DNA of 42,404 bases, taken from positions 1 to 42,404 of the forward strand of contig NZ_BOMS01000089.1 of the NCBI RefSeq assembly GCF_016862315.1, given 5' to 3'. The notes under the pieces are model-generated. The model was not told the DNA's origin, did not search any database, and saw nothing but the letters and a program-made list of their open reading frames with translations. This DNA is from Actinoplanes palleronii (lineage in GTDB: Bacteria; Actinomycetota; Actinomycetes; Mycobacteriales; Micromonosporaceae). A program made the position numbers and the translations under genes. Shown one piece after another: positions 1 to 9,107 of this stretch. Each line of letters begins with the position of its first letter. Position 1 is the stretch's first letter.

Positions 1-60
1 GCGTCACAGGCTTGCCCGTAATTCCTCAAGGGGAGCAGCTGGAGCGGGACCCGCCCGCCG

Positions 61-933
61 TCACCCGGCCAGTTCACGGTAGTGGCGGCGGTACTTTTCG
101 AGCAGTGGAGCAACGTCGGCGGTAGCGATCTTCTCGAGTTCGTCGAAAACCCGGCGGTAGGCTGTGATGTCGTCATGGCCGCGGCTTATCATCGCAGTGT
201 TGAAAACATCAATCACGATGCACGAGTCGTCAAGCAACTCAAAACCATGAATAAGCGGGAAAGGGATCGGTGCGTCCGACGGGATGATTCTGAGAGTGGC
301 ATTTTCCTGGTCCGCCACTTGGCGGAGGCGCTCGACTTGGGCCAGCATGTGGATGGGTTCCGCCACCCGGCTGCTCAAGGCGGACTCCCCGATCATGAAG
401 TAGAAGCGGCGGTCTCGCTCCTCGAGGACCTCTTGGCGGCGCACACGCGCGGAGACCGCCTCCGCCACGCTCGTGACTCGCCCGTCACGTGGCCTGCGGC
501 CATAAATGACATCGATCGAGGACAGGACGGAACGCGCGTATTCACTGGTCTGCGCCAGCCCCACCACGACGTTCGGCTGGAAAATGCGAAATTCGCGGGT
601 CTTCGCTTCGATCCGGGCAACTTCAGACTGAATGCCGCCGACCGCACCGGTCGCCTGCCGCCAGTCGGTCATCCGGTTGTATGCGGTTTCAGCTTGGCTG
701 ATCAGCCGATCAGTGACCTCCCGAGAGGCACCGAGCGCGCGGGCAATACGGGCAATATCCTCAGGTGAAGCAGACGCCTGTCCCGTTTCTATTCGGGAAA
801 TCTTGGCCTGGCTCATTTTTACCAAGAGGCCGAGCTGCTGTCCGGTGAGGCCAGCAGTACGACGCAGGCGCGCGATCACCGCACCGGGCGATTCGGACGA
901 GCCGCCACCATCATTGGCCGACTCCGTACTCAT
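61..933 (-). CDS. XRE-family regulator with DUF5753 domain
   Basis: A 290-residue DNA-binding regulator. Residues about 17-72 form a helix-turn-helix of the XRE/Cro type (the stretch GQQLGLLVKMSQAKISRIET is typical). Residues about 100-280 match the DUF5753 pattern that usually follows it in actinomycetes, including the FRIFQPNVVVGLAQTSEYAR segment and a late FELLDDSCIVIDVF strand. The ATG is preceded by GGAGG at good spacing. It lies 46 nt downstream of a 77-residue gene on the same strand, so the two probably form one transcript. Related pairs in actinomycetes act in development or as antitoxin-like pairs. That role is inferred, and the DNA target is not visible. Confidence 0.93.
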   Translation of the reverse strand: MSTESANDGGGSSESPGAVIARLRRTAGLTGQQLGLLVKMSQAKISRIETGQASASPEDIARIARALGASREVTDRLISQAETAYNRMTDWRQATGAVGGIQSEVARIEAKTREFRIFQPNVVVGLAQTSEYARSVLSSIDVIYGRRPRDGRVTSVAEAVSARVRRQEVLEERDRRFYFMIGESALSSRVAEPIHMLAQVERLRQVADQENATLRIIPSDAPIPFPLIHGFELLDDSCIVIDVFNTAMISRGHDDITAYRRVFDELEKIATADVAPLLEKYRRHYRELAG

Positions 934-979
934 GTTCGCCTCCTCACTCGGTGCGGCGATCTCACGGTGAGGCTGAAGG

Positions 980-1213
980 TCACCCGGCAGCTAGGTGAGC
1001 AGCCGTCAGCAGCTCAGCCGGAATCTCCACCAACAACTCGCCCGGGGCAAGCGTCACCCCGCTCTGTTGCGCATCCACGGCATATCCCTGGATCAGGATG
1101 GTTCCGCGGTCAGACCTGAAAACCGTCGGGCACGTTCCACTCGAACAGGTGGTTGCCAGGAGCTCAAGTGCCGGACCCGTGCCATCGTTGGCCTCGTTGC
1201 CAATGCTGATCAT
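980..1213 (-). CDS. Small companion of XRE regulator
   Basis: A 77-residue protein of unknown function, placed directly upstream of the XRE-DUF5753 gene on the same strand. It carries a CSSGTCPTVF segment with two closely spaced cysteines, then strands ending in a GELLVEIPAELL helix. It has no signal peptide or membrane segment. Small proteins like this are often found beside XRE-DUF5753 regulators in actinomycetes, in the position of a regulator partner or small effector. The start is the only ATG in the frame. The ribosome site before it is weak (GTGAG). Confidence 0.7.
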   Translation of the reverse strand: MISIGNEANDGTGPALELLATTCSSGTCPTVFRSDRGTILIQGYAVDAQQSGVTLAPGELLVEIPAELLTAAHLAAG

Positions 1214-1538
1214 AGTTGCTCACGCCACCGTTCTCTCTAGGGCCTGCGCTGCGAAAACACCGGCCAGAAATATGTGATCAGACTGAGGGGCACGCCGCTC
1301 ATGGCTGCGACCCCGGTAACGATCAGTCATGTTTCTACCTGCTACCTAGCCGTTTGTCACCTCTATGTCCGTTATTCGCGTCTGCTGCATATCCGCTTGT
1401 GGCGAGTTCAGTCACGCCTCAGCCTGAGCGTAGGCGCTCCATCGGGCGCCGCCCCGGCGAAGTCCAAGATCGATTCGTGGAGCGCGCCAACCAGCCGTCC
1501 CGTCTTTCTCGGATGGAGCACAGCCCTAGGAGGTCCAC
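1214..1538. other. Intergenic region between divergent genes
   Basis: About 325 bases between the start of the minus-strand small gene and the plus-strand membrane peptide. The part around 1260-1400 is richer in A+T than its surroundings, as expected for promoters on both sides. Open frames crossing it show low-complexity composition and no ribosome sites, so I call no gene. No clear paired -35/-10 could be fixed. Confidence 0.5.
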
Positions 1539-1766
1539 ATGTTCGAGCTCGCCGTAGCCACCACCGCTGGCGTATCGCCTCTGTCGGCCGGGCAACTCGC
1601 GATCCCGCTCGCGGCGATCTGCCTCGTCGCCGCCCTCTTCAACGTCAAGCAGGCGCTCGCCGCCATCGGTCCTCTCGTACGCGCCCTCGCCGCGGCGACA
1701 GCAGCGGCGATCGCCGTCGGTATCGCGCTCATTCTGATCATTGCCGTCATGGCGCAAGGCCACTGA
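1539..1766 (+). CDS. Two-helix small membrane protein
   Basis: A 75-residue hydrophobic protein. It has a short N-terminal tail, a first membrane helix at about residues 18-36, a loop with K and R (NVKQALAAIGPLVRAL), and a second helix at about residues 48-70. The ATG follows a strong AGGAGG at 5 nt spacing, which is the main reason to accept it over overlapping frames. No family was recognised. It stands alone: 270 bases with no supported gene separate it from the tannase-like gene. Small hydrophobic proteins of this sort occur in actinomycete mobile elements and in secretion or toxin contexts, but nothing here decides between these. Confidence 0.65.
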   Translation: MFELAVATTAGVSPLSAGQLAIPLAAICLVAALFNVKQALAAIGPLVRALAAATAAAIAVGIALILIIAVMAQGH

Positions 1767-2036
1767 CGTGACCGGTACGCGCGTCGCCACAGTCCTCGCC
1801 GCCGCCGACAGTTCCCGCCGCCTACGGCTCTGGCGAGCGCTGCGACTTGCCGTCAAGGCTCGGCGCCTGACCCGAGGGAACGCCGGCCCCCTGGATCCAT
1901 CGCCTTGTTGCTGCGCACCTGCCGGGTATTGACACCCACCCATGGCCATATTTAGCTTTCCGTGCTCGTGTCGTGCGGTCGCAGGCGTCACCGAGGTCCC
2001 GCGATTGCGCGTACGCCGCGAAACGGGGGGACACCT

Positions 2037-3767
2037 ATGCGCGCTCTTGTCCGGGCTCGGACGCTTGGAATCCGGGCACTGCCGGCCGTGCTCGCCGTCC
2101 TTGTGATGGCCGGCGGTGCCCAGGCCGCGCCCCGCTCGGCCGCAGCCGGGGCGTTCTCCGAGGCAGACGGCCCTCCCGTGGTGCTGCCGAAGATCGACTG
2201 CGCGGCCCTCGCCGGGCAGGACCTGTCCGGGATCCCGGACGCTCCGGCGGTCGTCGGGTCCGCGACCGCGGCGACCTCCCCGGACGGCTCGGCAGCCTGC
2301 GAGGTCAAGGGAACCGCCGCACCGCAGATCCAGTTCGACGTGTACCTCCCCACCGAGACGTGGCGGCAGCGGTATCTGCAACTCGGGTGCGCGTCGCTCT
2401 GCGGGAACATCGACTTCTACGCCGACGCGACCGACGGGTGTGTGCCGCTGACCCGCGGCGACTTCGTCCTGGCCACGACCAACCAGGGCCACGTCGGCGT
2501 CGCCGGCTTCGACGCCACCTTCGGCGCCGACCCGCAGCTGCGGGTCGACTTCGGCTACCGGGCCGATCACGTCGTCGCGCTCGTCGCCAAACGGCTCATC
2601 ACGCTCTACTACGGGCAGGCTCCGCGCTACTCCTACTTCGACGGCTGCTCGCAGGGCGGCCACCAGGGACTGACCGAGGCGCAGCGCTACCCACACGACT
2701 TCGACGGCATCGTCGCCGGCGCCCCGGCATCGCTGCTCACCTCGCTCATCGTGTGGTCCACCGGCTGGCACGCCACGGCGAACACCGACGCGCAAGGCCG
2801 GCCCATCCTGACCGCCGCCAAGCTTCCCGCACTGCACGCCGCGGTCCTGCGCGAGTGCGACGCCCGCGACGGCCTGGCCGACGGCCAGATCGACGACCCC
2901 CGGGCCTGCACGTTCGACCCGCGCAGCCTGCGCTGCCCGACGGGAACCGACGATGCGAGTTGCCTCACCGACGCGCAGATCGACACCGTACGAAAGTTGT
3001 ATGACGGACCCCGAGACGAGCGGACCCGGCGGATGTACCCGGGCGGTGAGCCCGTCGGCTCGGAAGCGAACTGGGCCCGCTGGGTCACCCCGACCGCAAA
3101 CGGCACCCCGGCCGTGGCCGGGAACAACGCGACGAACGCCCTGAAGTACCTCGCCTACCCGTCCGCCCGCCCGTCGGCGACACTGCACGACCTGCACTAC
3201 GACGCGGCGACGTTCCACGAGATCTACCAGCGGGCCGGCATCTACGACGCGACAAACCCCGACCTGACCGCCTTCCGCGCCGCGGGCGGCAAACTCCTGC
3301 TCTGGCACGGCTGGGCCGACCCGGCGATCTCCCCCTACGGAACGATCGCCTATTACCACGCCCTGATCGAACGCATGGGCGGGTCGGACGCCACGCAGCG
3401 ATTCGCCCGCCTGTTCATGCTGCCGGGCGTCGCCCACTGCGGCGGCGGCCAGGGCCCGGACGCGATCGACGCGCTCACCCCCACCCTCAACTGGGTCGAG
3501 AACGGCATCGCCCCCGACCAGCTCATCGCCACACAACGCCAGGACGAGACCGTCACACGAACCCGCCCGGTCTACCCCTATCCCACCGTCGCCCGCTACG
3601 ACGGCACCGGCAGCACCGACGACGCGGCAAACTTCGCCCCGACACCCCCACCCACCCGCTACCAGGACGACATCCCGTGGCTCGGCTCGTTCCGCTCCGG
3701 CTACGAGCAGACCTGCACCTGGCACAACGGCCGCTGGACCTGCACCCCGGCGCCCCGGCCGAGCTGA
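2037..3767 (+). CDS. Secreted tannase/feruloyl esterase family protein
   Basis: A 576-residue secreted alpha/beta-hydrolase of the tannase/feruloyl esterase family, which cleaves esters of gallic or hydroxycinnamic acids in plant matter. The nucleophile motif GCSQGG places Ser at about 205, next to Cys 204. Asp is at about 428 in GWADPAIS and His at about 467 in GVAHCGGG, followed by Cys 468. This is the family's CS-D-HC arrangement, in which a disulfide ties Ser and His together. The start chosen is the ATG before RALVRARTLGIRALPAVLAV, which gives a normal signal peptide ending near AQA and has a G-rich site upstream. An upstream start at 1962 would add 25 residues before the signal. Substrate cannot be read from sequence. 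Confidence 0.92.
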   Translation: MRALVRARTLGIRALPAVLAVLVMAGGAQAAPRSAAAGAFSEADGPPVVLPKIDCAALAGQDLSGIPDAPAVVGSATAATSPDGSAACEVKGTAAPQIQFDVYLPTETWRQRYLQLGCASLCGNIDFYADATDGCVPLTRGDFVLATTNQGHVGVAGFDATFGADPQLRVDFGYRADHVVALVAKRLITLYYGQAPRYSYFDGCSQGGHQGLTEAQRYPHDFDGIVAGAPASLLTSLIVWSTGWHATANTDAQGRPILTAAKLPALHAAVLRECDARDGLADGQIDDPRACTFDPRSLRCPTGTDDASCLTDAQIDTVRKLYDGPRDERTRRMYPGGEPVGSEANWARWVTPTANGTPAVAGNNATNALKYLAYPSARPSATLHDLHYDAATFHEIYQRAGIYDATNPDLTAFRAAGGKLLLWHGWADPAISPYGTIAYYHALIERMGGSDATQRFARLFMLPGVAHCGGGQGPDAIDALTPTLNWVENGIAPDQLIATQRQDETVTRTRPVYPYPTVARYDGTGSTDDAANFAPTPPPTRYQDDIPWLGSFRSGYEQTCTWHNGRWTCTPAPRPS

Positions 3768-3879
3768 CTGGGGCGGCTCGGCGTCCTGCTCCCCGACCGT
3801 GGCCAGGGCCTGCTCGATCCCGGGCTTCATCGTGGACCGTCGTGGACGGCGGGCGGCGGGACGCACCTGATCCGCTCTT

Positions 3880-4332
3880 TCAGATGTGGGGCGAGTTCCG
3901 GGCCTCGATGGCCGTGACCGTGTTGCCCAACGCCTTGTCGAGCTGGCCCTTGGCGACCGATCCGAGCAGGAATCCGACGATCTTCCCCTTGAGGTTCTTC
4001 CCCTCGCGGATCACCACGGCGTTCAGTTCGGTCAGCCCGTCGGGCCGCCGGGTCAGGGTGTAGGTGTGCCCCGACGCTCCGCCCCACAGGTTGGAGTCGA
4101 CGGTCGTCATGACGATCCGGTTCGGGTCCGACCAGTCGTACTCCAGTCGCTCCCAGACGCCACCGGAACCTTCCGTGACGTCAGCTCGGGTGGCGCTCCT
4201 GGAGTGCACCGTCAGCTGGTCGTCGGCGCTGGCGGTGAAGAGCGTCGAACGGCCTGGGCCGAAATCGGTGATCCCGGCGACCAACTGCTCAGGCGTCGCG
4301 GTGCTCGTCTTGGTCATGCGAATGATGGACAT
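3880..4332 (-). CDS. SRPBCC family protein
   Basis: A 150-residue protein of the SRPBCC (START/Bet v1-like) fold, which binds small hydrophobic ligands or acts as a polyketide cyclase/dehydrase-type enzyme. The N-terminal TPEQLVAGITDFGPGR, the central VWERLEYDWSDPNRI and the final long helix (LDKALGNTVTAIEAR) fit the fold. It has no signal peptide. The ATG before SIIRMTKTST follows GGAG at 7 nt. The open frame extends farther upstream, but that part is the remnant of a TetR gene. The gene runs opposite to the two esterase genes on either side, and its ligand is unknown. Confidence 0.82.
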   Translation of the reverse strand: MSIIRMTKTSTATPEQLVAGITDFGPGRSTLFTASADDQLTVHSRSATRADVTEGSGGVWERLEYDWSDPNRIVMTTVDSNLWGGASGHTYTLTRRPDGLTELNAVVIREGKNLKGKIVGFLLGSVAKGQLDKALGNTVTAIEARNSPHI

Positions 4333-4596
4333 CGGTGTGCTCCGGTTCGGTGGTTTCGAGTACCGCACCAGCATCGCGTTCTCCGCGGGCCACCGAGCCG
4401 GTGGAAGACCCTGGTCCCGGACCCTGGTGTGCCCGGGACCGCGGGCGATCTGTGGAACGGTCGTCGCCGCACAACCGTGGCGCAGGAACAGCTCCCGGGC
4501 GACTGCCGGGATCTCCGCGCGGGTCGCGGCCCGGGGGCCGACCAGTGATCTTCCCTGGCTCGGGCGGGCACCCCCGGCGGTGAGAGTCCTTGGCAT
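4333..4596 (-). pseudogene. Decayed TetR regulator N-terminus
   Basis: Read on the minus strand, this stretch encodes the start of a TetR-type helix-turn-helix: RAEIPAVARELFLRHGCAAT followed by TTVPQIAR. The next expected segment appears in another frame (VFHRLGG) and a further one in the third frame (AVLETT). The DNA-binding domain therefore carries at least two frameshifts and stops where the SRPBCC gene begins. The ligand-binding domain is missing. It is probably a former regulator of the SRPBCC gene or of the divergent esterase gene, whose start codon overlaps it in a CATG at 4594-4597. Confidence 0.6.
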
Positions 4597-6082
4597 GAGA
4601 CGACGACTACTACTGATCGCCGCCGCGATCGTCCCGCTCTCGGCCGCCGCCCTGGCGCCGATGGCCGCGAACGCCCTCAACCGCGCCGAGAGTGCCTCGA
4701 CGTCCTGCCGCACCCTGCCGGTCAGCGCGCCGGCGGGTACGCGAGTGGCATCCGTGACGGCGGTCGCCCGTCCCGGGGGAAGCGTCACGATCCCCGATCA
4801 GACACCGCTGCCGACCCCGGCCGAACCGATCACCGGCGTGCCGGCCTGGTGCGACGTCACTGTCACCCTGACCCACCCTGGCGCGAACGACCACGTCACG
4901 GTCAAGGTCTTACTGCCCACCGACCCGAAGAACTGGACCGGGCGGCTGCAGGCCACCGGCGGCAGCGCCTACCAGGCCGGCAATCTGGACGGCCCGGAGC
5001 TGGTCACCGCGGTCAAGAACGGCTATGTCGGCACCGCGACCGACGCCGGGGTCAGCGACAACCCGCTCGACACCAGCTGGGCGCTGAAAGCCGACGGCAC
5101 GGCGAACACCGCGCTGGTGACCAACTTCGCCTCCCGCTCGCTGCACGACATGACCGTCGTCGCCAAGAGCGTGACCACGTCCTTCTACGGCAAGCCGGCC
5201 GATTACTCGTACTGGAACGGTTGCTCCACCGGCGGCCGGCAAGGCTACCTGGAGGCGCAGCGGTACCCGGACGACTACGACGGTGTCCTGGCAAACGCTC
5301 CCGCGGTGAACTGGGACCGGTTCGCGATCGCCACGCTGTGGCCGCAGGTCGTCTACAACGAGGAGAAGGTGGCGCTGACCGGCTGCGAGCTGACCGCTTT
5401 CAACAATGCCGCGGTTCAGGCCTGTGACACCGACGACGGGGTCAAGGACACCATCATCGGGGACCCGCAGACCTGCCGCTGGGACCCGAGGAGGTTGGTC
5501 GGGGCCACTGTCGAATGCGAGGGTCAGACGCTGACCATCACCAAGGCCAAGGCCGACGTCATGCGCAAGATCTGGGCCGGACCGGTCGCCCCGAACGGCA
5601 AGAAGCTCTGGTACGGCCCGAACAAGGGCGCCGACCTGTCGTTCTACCTGGCCAAGGCGGGTCAGCCGTTCTTCGTCGCGGACTTCTGGGCGAAGTACTT
5701 CGTGACCCGGAACCTGTCGCTGGACACCACCAAGCTGACCTACACGAGTTTCGCGAAGCTGTTCGCTTCCTCCCAGCGGCAGTTCAACCACGTCATCGGC
5801 ACCGATGACGCGGATCTCCGGGCGTTCCGCAACTCCGGCGGCAAACTGCTGACCTGGCAGGGCCAGTACGACGAACTGGTTCCCACGCAGGGCACCGTCG
5901 ACTACCGGGAGCGAGTGGAGCGGCTGCTGGGCGGCAAGGCGAAGGTGGACCGGTTCTACCGCCTGTTCCTGCTGCCGGGCGTGGCGCACTGCGGCGGCGG
6001 CACGGGGCAGCAGCCCGGTGACGCCCTCGGCGCCCTGGTGAAGTGGGTCGAGATGGGCAAGGCCCCGACCAGCGTGTACTGA
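4595..6082 (+). CDS. Secreted tannase/feruloyl esterase family protein
   Basis: A 495-residue second member of the tannase/feruloyl esterase family. Ser is at about 211 in GCSTGG with Cys 210 before it, Asp at about 426 in GQYDELVP, and His at about 465 in GVAHCGGG followed by Cys 466. The full CS-D-HC set is therefore present. The ATG before RRRLLLIAAAIVPLSAAALA gives a clear signal peptide. The open frame upstream of it runs through antisense of the TetR and SRPBCC region and is not coding. It lies about 830 bases after the first esterase, with the SRPBCC gene between them in the opposite direction. The two enzymes differ clearly in length and sequence, so this is not a recent duplication. 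A strong terminator follows. Confidence 0.92.
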   Translation: MRRRLLLIAAAIVPLSAAALAPMAANALNRAESASTSCRTLPVSAPAGTRVASVTAVARPGGSVTIPDQTPLPTPAEPITGVPAWCDVTVTLTHPGANDHVTVKVLLPTDPKNWTGRLQATGGSAYQAGNLDGPELVTAVKNGYVGTATDAGVSDNPLDTSWALKADGTANTALVTNFASRSLHDMTVVAKSVTTSFYGKPADYSYWNGCSTGGRQGYLEAQRYPDDYDGVLANAPAVNWDRFAIATLWPQVVYNEEKVALTGCELTAFNNAAVQACDTDDGVKDTIIGDPQTCRWDPRRLVGATVECEGQTLTITKAKADVMRKIWAGPVAPNGKKLWYGPNKGADLSFYLAKAGQPFFVADFWAKYFVTRNLSLDTTKLTYTSFAKLFASSQRQFNHVIGTDDADLRAFRNSGGKLLTWQGQYDELVPTQGTVDYRERVERLLGGKAKVDRFYRLFLLPGVAHCGGGTGQQPGDALGALVKWVEMGKAPTSVY

Positions 6083-6098
6083 TGTCGCAGTGGAATGC

Positions 6099-6134
6099 GA
6101 AGCCGGCCCCGGGGAGTTCTCCGGGGCCGGCTTC
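6099..6134 (+). terminator. Hairpin terminator after esterase gene
   Basis: A perfect 14-bp inverted repeat, GAAGCCGGCCCCGG at 6099-6112 and its complement at 6121-6134, with an 8-base loop. It begins 16 bases after the esterase stop. There is no T-run, as is common in high-G+C actinomycetes. It can also serve the minus-strand lipoprotein gene that ends at 6190. Confidence 0.85.
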
Positions 6135-6189
6135 TGTCACGGCCTCATCCGGGCCAGGCTTGGTCCGGCTTGGTCCGGCGGGACAGGAT

Positions 6190-6825
6190 CTAGCGGCGTG
6201 CGGTCGGCGAAGTGGAGGCGGCGGGGAACAACTGCCAGGAGCTGACCGCGAGGCGGCCGGTGCTGCCGAAGTCGAGGGCGGCGTCCGGTTCGATGGTCTG
6301 GGCGGGACGGCCGGCGAGGGGCTCGATCCGCAGGTACTTACCGTTGGCCGGCGGTTTCCGCGTGTCGTCGTAGGTGTTGCGCCAGGCCACTGCCGTGCTG
6401 GCTCGCTGGCCGGGACGCAGGGTGACCGGCTTCGGCGGGCCGTCCCAGGGCATGCTGCCGAGGATCTCGGTGACACCGTTGAGGACCCGCAGGTCGAGCA
6501 CGGCCCCGTCGTCGTCGAGTACTTGCACGGCCGGGTAGCCACTCAGGCGGTAGCTCTTCGTACCGCAGTTGACCAGCGTGATGCTGAGCACGCGCAGGCC
6601 CGCCGCCGCGTCACCGCCGTCCGGCTGCACCCGGACGCCCTCGGGCGGGCAGGCCGCTGACAACAGCCCCGGAGGCGACGGCGACGGTGTTGCCGAGGGA
6701 ACGACCGATGGTGTGGGGACCAAGGGTGACACTCCGTCGGCCGTGCCGATGGGACGTGCGCAGCCGGCGAGCAGCACGACCCCGACAAACGGGACGGCAC
6801 AACGGAAGATCCGAGATCCGATCAC
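6190..6825 (-). CDS. DUF4232 lipoprotein
   Basis: A 211-residue exported lipoprotein. The N-terminus has a short basic part, a hydrophobic core and the lipobox LAGC, with the modified Cys at about 22. A Ser/Pro/Thr-rich spacer follows (about residues 35-55), then a single DUF4232 domain (about residues 60-200), an immunoglobulin-like beta fold common in actinomycete cell-surface proteins. The GTG at 6825 is preceded by AGGA at 8 nt and starts 43 nt after the M15 peptidase stop, so the two genes probably share a transcript. A longer frame would overlap the peptidase gene and lose the lipobox position. Function is unknown; a cell-envelope role is likely. Confidence 0.85.
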   Translation of the reverse strand: MIGSRIFRCAVPFVGVVLLAGCARPIGTADGVSPLVPTPSVVPSATPSPSPPGLLSAACPPEGVRVQPDGGDAAAGLRVLSITLVNCGTKSYRLSGYPAVQVLDDDGAVLDLRVLNGVTEILGSMPWDGPPKPVTLRPGQRASTAVAWRNTYDDTRKPPANGKYLRIEPLAGRPAQTIEPDAALDFGSTGRLAVSSWQLFPAASTSPTARR

Positions 6826-6868
6826 CGGGCCATCCTGCCCGGCCGAGGCAAGAACGTCCGCACCGCTG

Positions 6869-7534
6869 TCAGACAGGGGCCTCGAAATGCTGGTAGTCCT
6901 TGAGCGACGTCCAGTCCCCGCCCCAGGTGAAACCGTGCGTGGTGAATGCCCGCCACACCGGGTCACCGTGCTTGATCATGCCCGGCCGGACCTTCTCACG
7001 GTTCATGAACGCCTTTCCGGCCGGCGGCTGCACGACCGTACCTTTGACGTAAGGGTTCTCCAGCGTATTGAGGTCAATGGCCTTACCGTACGAATGCACC
7101 GAGAAACCGCTCGTCGAACCGGTGATCGGCCGGCAGTTGAACCCCGAGGTGTTGTCGGCGGCCATCGACGCGTTGTCATCGGCACCGAACCGATCCACCG
7201 GAAGCATCGTCCTGATCGGAAAACGCATCGAGTACAGCGTGTGGAAAACCTCCACCACGCTGCGCGCCACCGCTTGGTTGACGATCAATTCGCCGCGGTG
7301 CCGGACACCGTCGAAGCCCCAGTGCGTCAGCTCCACACGGCGCAGGTCCGAGATCCGCACCGGGCAGCCGCGGCGCCACGAGACTCCGGTCATCGCTTTC
7401 GCGGCGGCGACGTCAATGGCCTGGATCGAGGCCCGGTAGCCGTCGTCGGCCGCGGCGGGTGCGGCAACGCCGATCGCGCCGAGAACTGCGCTGGTCACGG
7501 CAGACATGATCGAGGCAAGCGAGGAAGGACGCAC
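6869..7534 (-). CDS. Secreted M15-type peptidoglycan peptidase
   Basis: A 221-residue exported protein with a signal peptide ending near PAAADDG. The C-terminal half is a peptidase M15 domain (VanY/endolysin-like zinc peptidase that trims peptidoglycan stem peptides). The zinc ligands are visible as H147 and D154 in SVHSYGKAIDLN and H216 in YQHFE near the end. These match the HxxxxxxD and HxE patterns of the family. The conserved WGFDG and GELIVN segments precede them. It is the first gene of a probable two-gene unit with the DUF4232 lipoprotein. The bond cut cannot be told from sequence. Confidence 0.88.
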   Translation of the reverse strand: MRPSSLASIMSAVTSAVLGAIGVAAPAAADDGYRASIQAIDVAAAKAMTGVSWRRGCPVRISDLRRVELTHWGFDGVRHRGELIVNQAVARSVVEVFHTLYSMRFPIRTMLPVDRFGADDNASMAADNTSGFNCRPITGSTSGFSVHSYGKAIDLNTLENPYVKGTVVQPPAGKAFMNREKVRPGMIKHGDPVWRAFTTHGFTWGGDWTSLKDYQHFEAPV

Positions 7535-7724
7535 GCCCCGATACTGTCAGCCCCCACCGCAGTCGGCGTCGTTTATGACCACAGTGGCCTCGTCGTGAAG
7601 GGCCGGCGTCACCCAGCCGAGGTAACCATCGTGCGCGGGCGTCGTCGTACAGTGAATGGCCCTGATCGATCGGTCCGAGCGCCCGCAGTTCCGCCCATTA
7701 CTGCTCACGGTCGCCACCGGGATA

Positions 7725-8270
7725 TCAGTCGAAAACCGACAACGGCAGTCGTACGAGCGGCGGAACCCGCTCGGCGGCTCGGCTCTCGAACCACACCAGG
7801 ACATCGTCGCCCTCCACCCGAGCGGCGACCTGGGCGTCCGGTGCCGGCCAGCGCTCGTCCACCTCCCGGACAGCCTCATGGATGGCTTCCAGAGCGGCCA
7901 CGGCCGCACCCCGCACACGTGTCCGGCGTGGCATCGGCACCCAACTGCCGAGCCCCCAGGGCAACCAGACACCTCGCTGCCCGATGCTCAAGATGACGTC
8001 GCCGTCCCCGCCGCTGACGTCCCAGAATCCATATTCCTCGCCGGGCGCTGCGGTGCTGGGCACCGCCCAGATCTGCAAACCGCCGCCGGTACCTACTCTC
8101 GTGTCAACGCTGCGGACACCGGCGGGTAGGTGCCCCGCCAGCGCCTCGATCAGCCGATCGAGCAGTCGTCGCCCAGCGATTCCCTTCACGGCATGATCCA
8201 ACCAGCCGGAAACAGCTCGGGCAAACCCTCGATCCGGACAGTCGAACGACCCACACGGCCGACCGGGCAC
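7725..8270 (-). CDS. Hypothetical protein
   Basis: An open frame of up to 181 residues with coding-like composition but no family that I recognise. It has an N-terminal helical part (RRLLDRLIEALAGHLP), a central GGGLQIWAVP and GDVILSIGQRG with beta character, a helix (AAVAALEAIHEAVREVDERW), and a final VEGDDVLVWFES strand. There is no signal peptide or membrane helix. The farthest start is a GTG at 8270 without a visible ribosome site. A GTG at 8189, giving 154 residues, is an equally good choice. It is isolated from its neighbours on both sides. Confidence 0.6.
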   Translation of the reverse strand: MPGRPCGSFDCPDRGFARAVSGWLDHAVKGIAGRRLLDRLIEALAGHLPAGVRSVDTRVGTGGGLQIWAVPSTAAPGEEYGFWDVSGGDGDVILSIGQRGVWLPWGLGSWVPMPRRTRVRGAAVAALEAIHEAVREVDERWPAPDAQVAARVEGDDVLVWFESRAAERVPPLVRLPLSVFD

Positions 8271-8449
8271 AGCGAACCAGAATCACGCCTATGCGGGATG
8301 CCGTTCGTGCATCACGCGTACGACCACCCCGTGAGCCGTCTCGTACCGCTACCCGTTCAGCCTATGGCCTCGGTCGGCCCGGAACACCTGTTGCCGGGAC
8401 CGAGCGACTGTCGCAAGCCGCAAGGTAAGCCGATAGGCGCCGCCGTTTC

Positions 8450-9086
8450 GTGCGCGAGCTGGCCGACGTGCTCGGCGGCACCTACCGGGCCGACACCGAG
8501 GACGAGGGTATCGTCGCGTCACTCGACGAGCTGGCCGGGCCGCAGTTCGACCCGAGCGACGTTGACCCTCTGGTGCGCGAATTCTATGAACACACCAGCC
8601 GCTTCAAGCTCACCATCGTGCCCGAGTGGCGGCTCTGGGTCCGCCCCGGCTACCTGCTCTACCGCAATCTGGTGGCGCGCCCGCTCGGCCAGGCCAACGT
8701 ACCGATGAACCAGCGCGAAACCATGCGCGGTGTCCGCAGCCGCATCGACACCATCACCCTGAAAGATCAAGAGCAAGTCGGCGTACGCGGGTGGATCCGC
8801 TCGTTCGCCGACACCGACGAACCGATCTATGTCGGGCATCTACACCACATACCGGCATGCGGGCCGCGGTTACGTCAGTGTCGGCTTCCCGGTGCCGCAC
8901 GGCAGTTTCACCGCCACCCTGCTGCCACTGCCCCGCCTCGGTGGAGGGCTCGTGCTCACCAGCCGCAGCGACCTCGCCCATCCAGGCCATTATCTGAGCT
9001 CCATCGACCCGCGAACCCGCGATCTGACCACACCATCACTTCTTCACGAACCGAGCCGAATGCGGGCCCCTGACAATCTGCCGTAG
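8450..9086 (+). pseudogene. YapH-like protein gene, frameshifted
   Basis: The first frame (8450 to about 8834) encodes a VRELADVLGGTYRADTEDEG start and runs to TDEPIYVG. The same protein continues one frame over as IYTTYRHAGRGYVSVGFPVP to about 9020. The shift sits in a GGG run at 8834-8836, and one base fewer there would restore YVGIYTTYRH. The joined product looks like the YapH-like family of actinomycetes, usually some 60-80 residues longer. Here the end after HYLSSIDP is unlike the family, so the 3' part is also lost or altered. The product function is unknown. A sequencing error could explain the shift but not the missing tail. Confidence 0.6.
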
Positions 9087-9107
9087 GCGACTTCCCTCGA
9101 ACAGGAA

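Noticed and set aside
1419..3866. An 815-codon minus-strand open frame
   Set aside because: It lies antisense to the esterase gene with its intact CS-D-HC residues. Its product is low-complexity Arg/Gly/Val with no family resemblance, as expected for a high-G+C shadow frame.
7547..7972. A minus-strand frame overlapping the end of the 7725-8270 gene
   Set aside because: Mostly in another frame of a better gene, Cys/Arg/Trp-rich, with no start signal.
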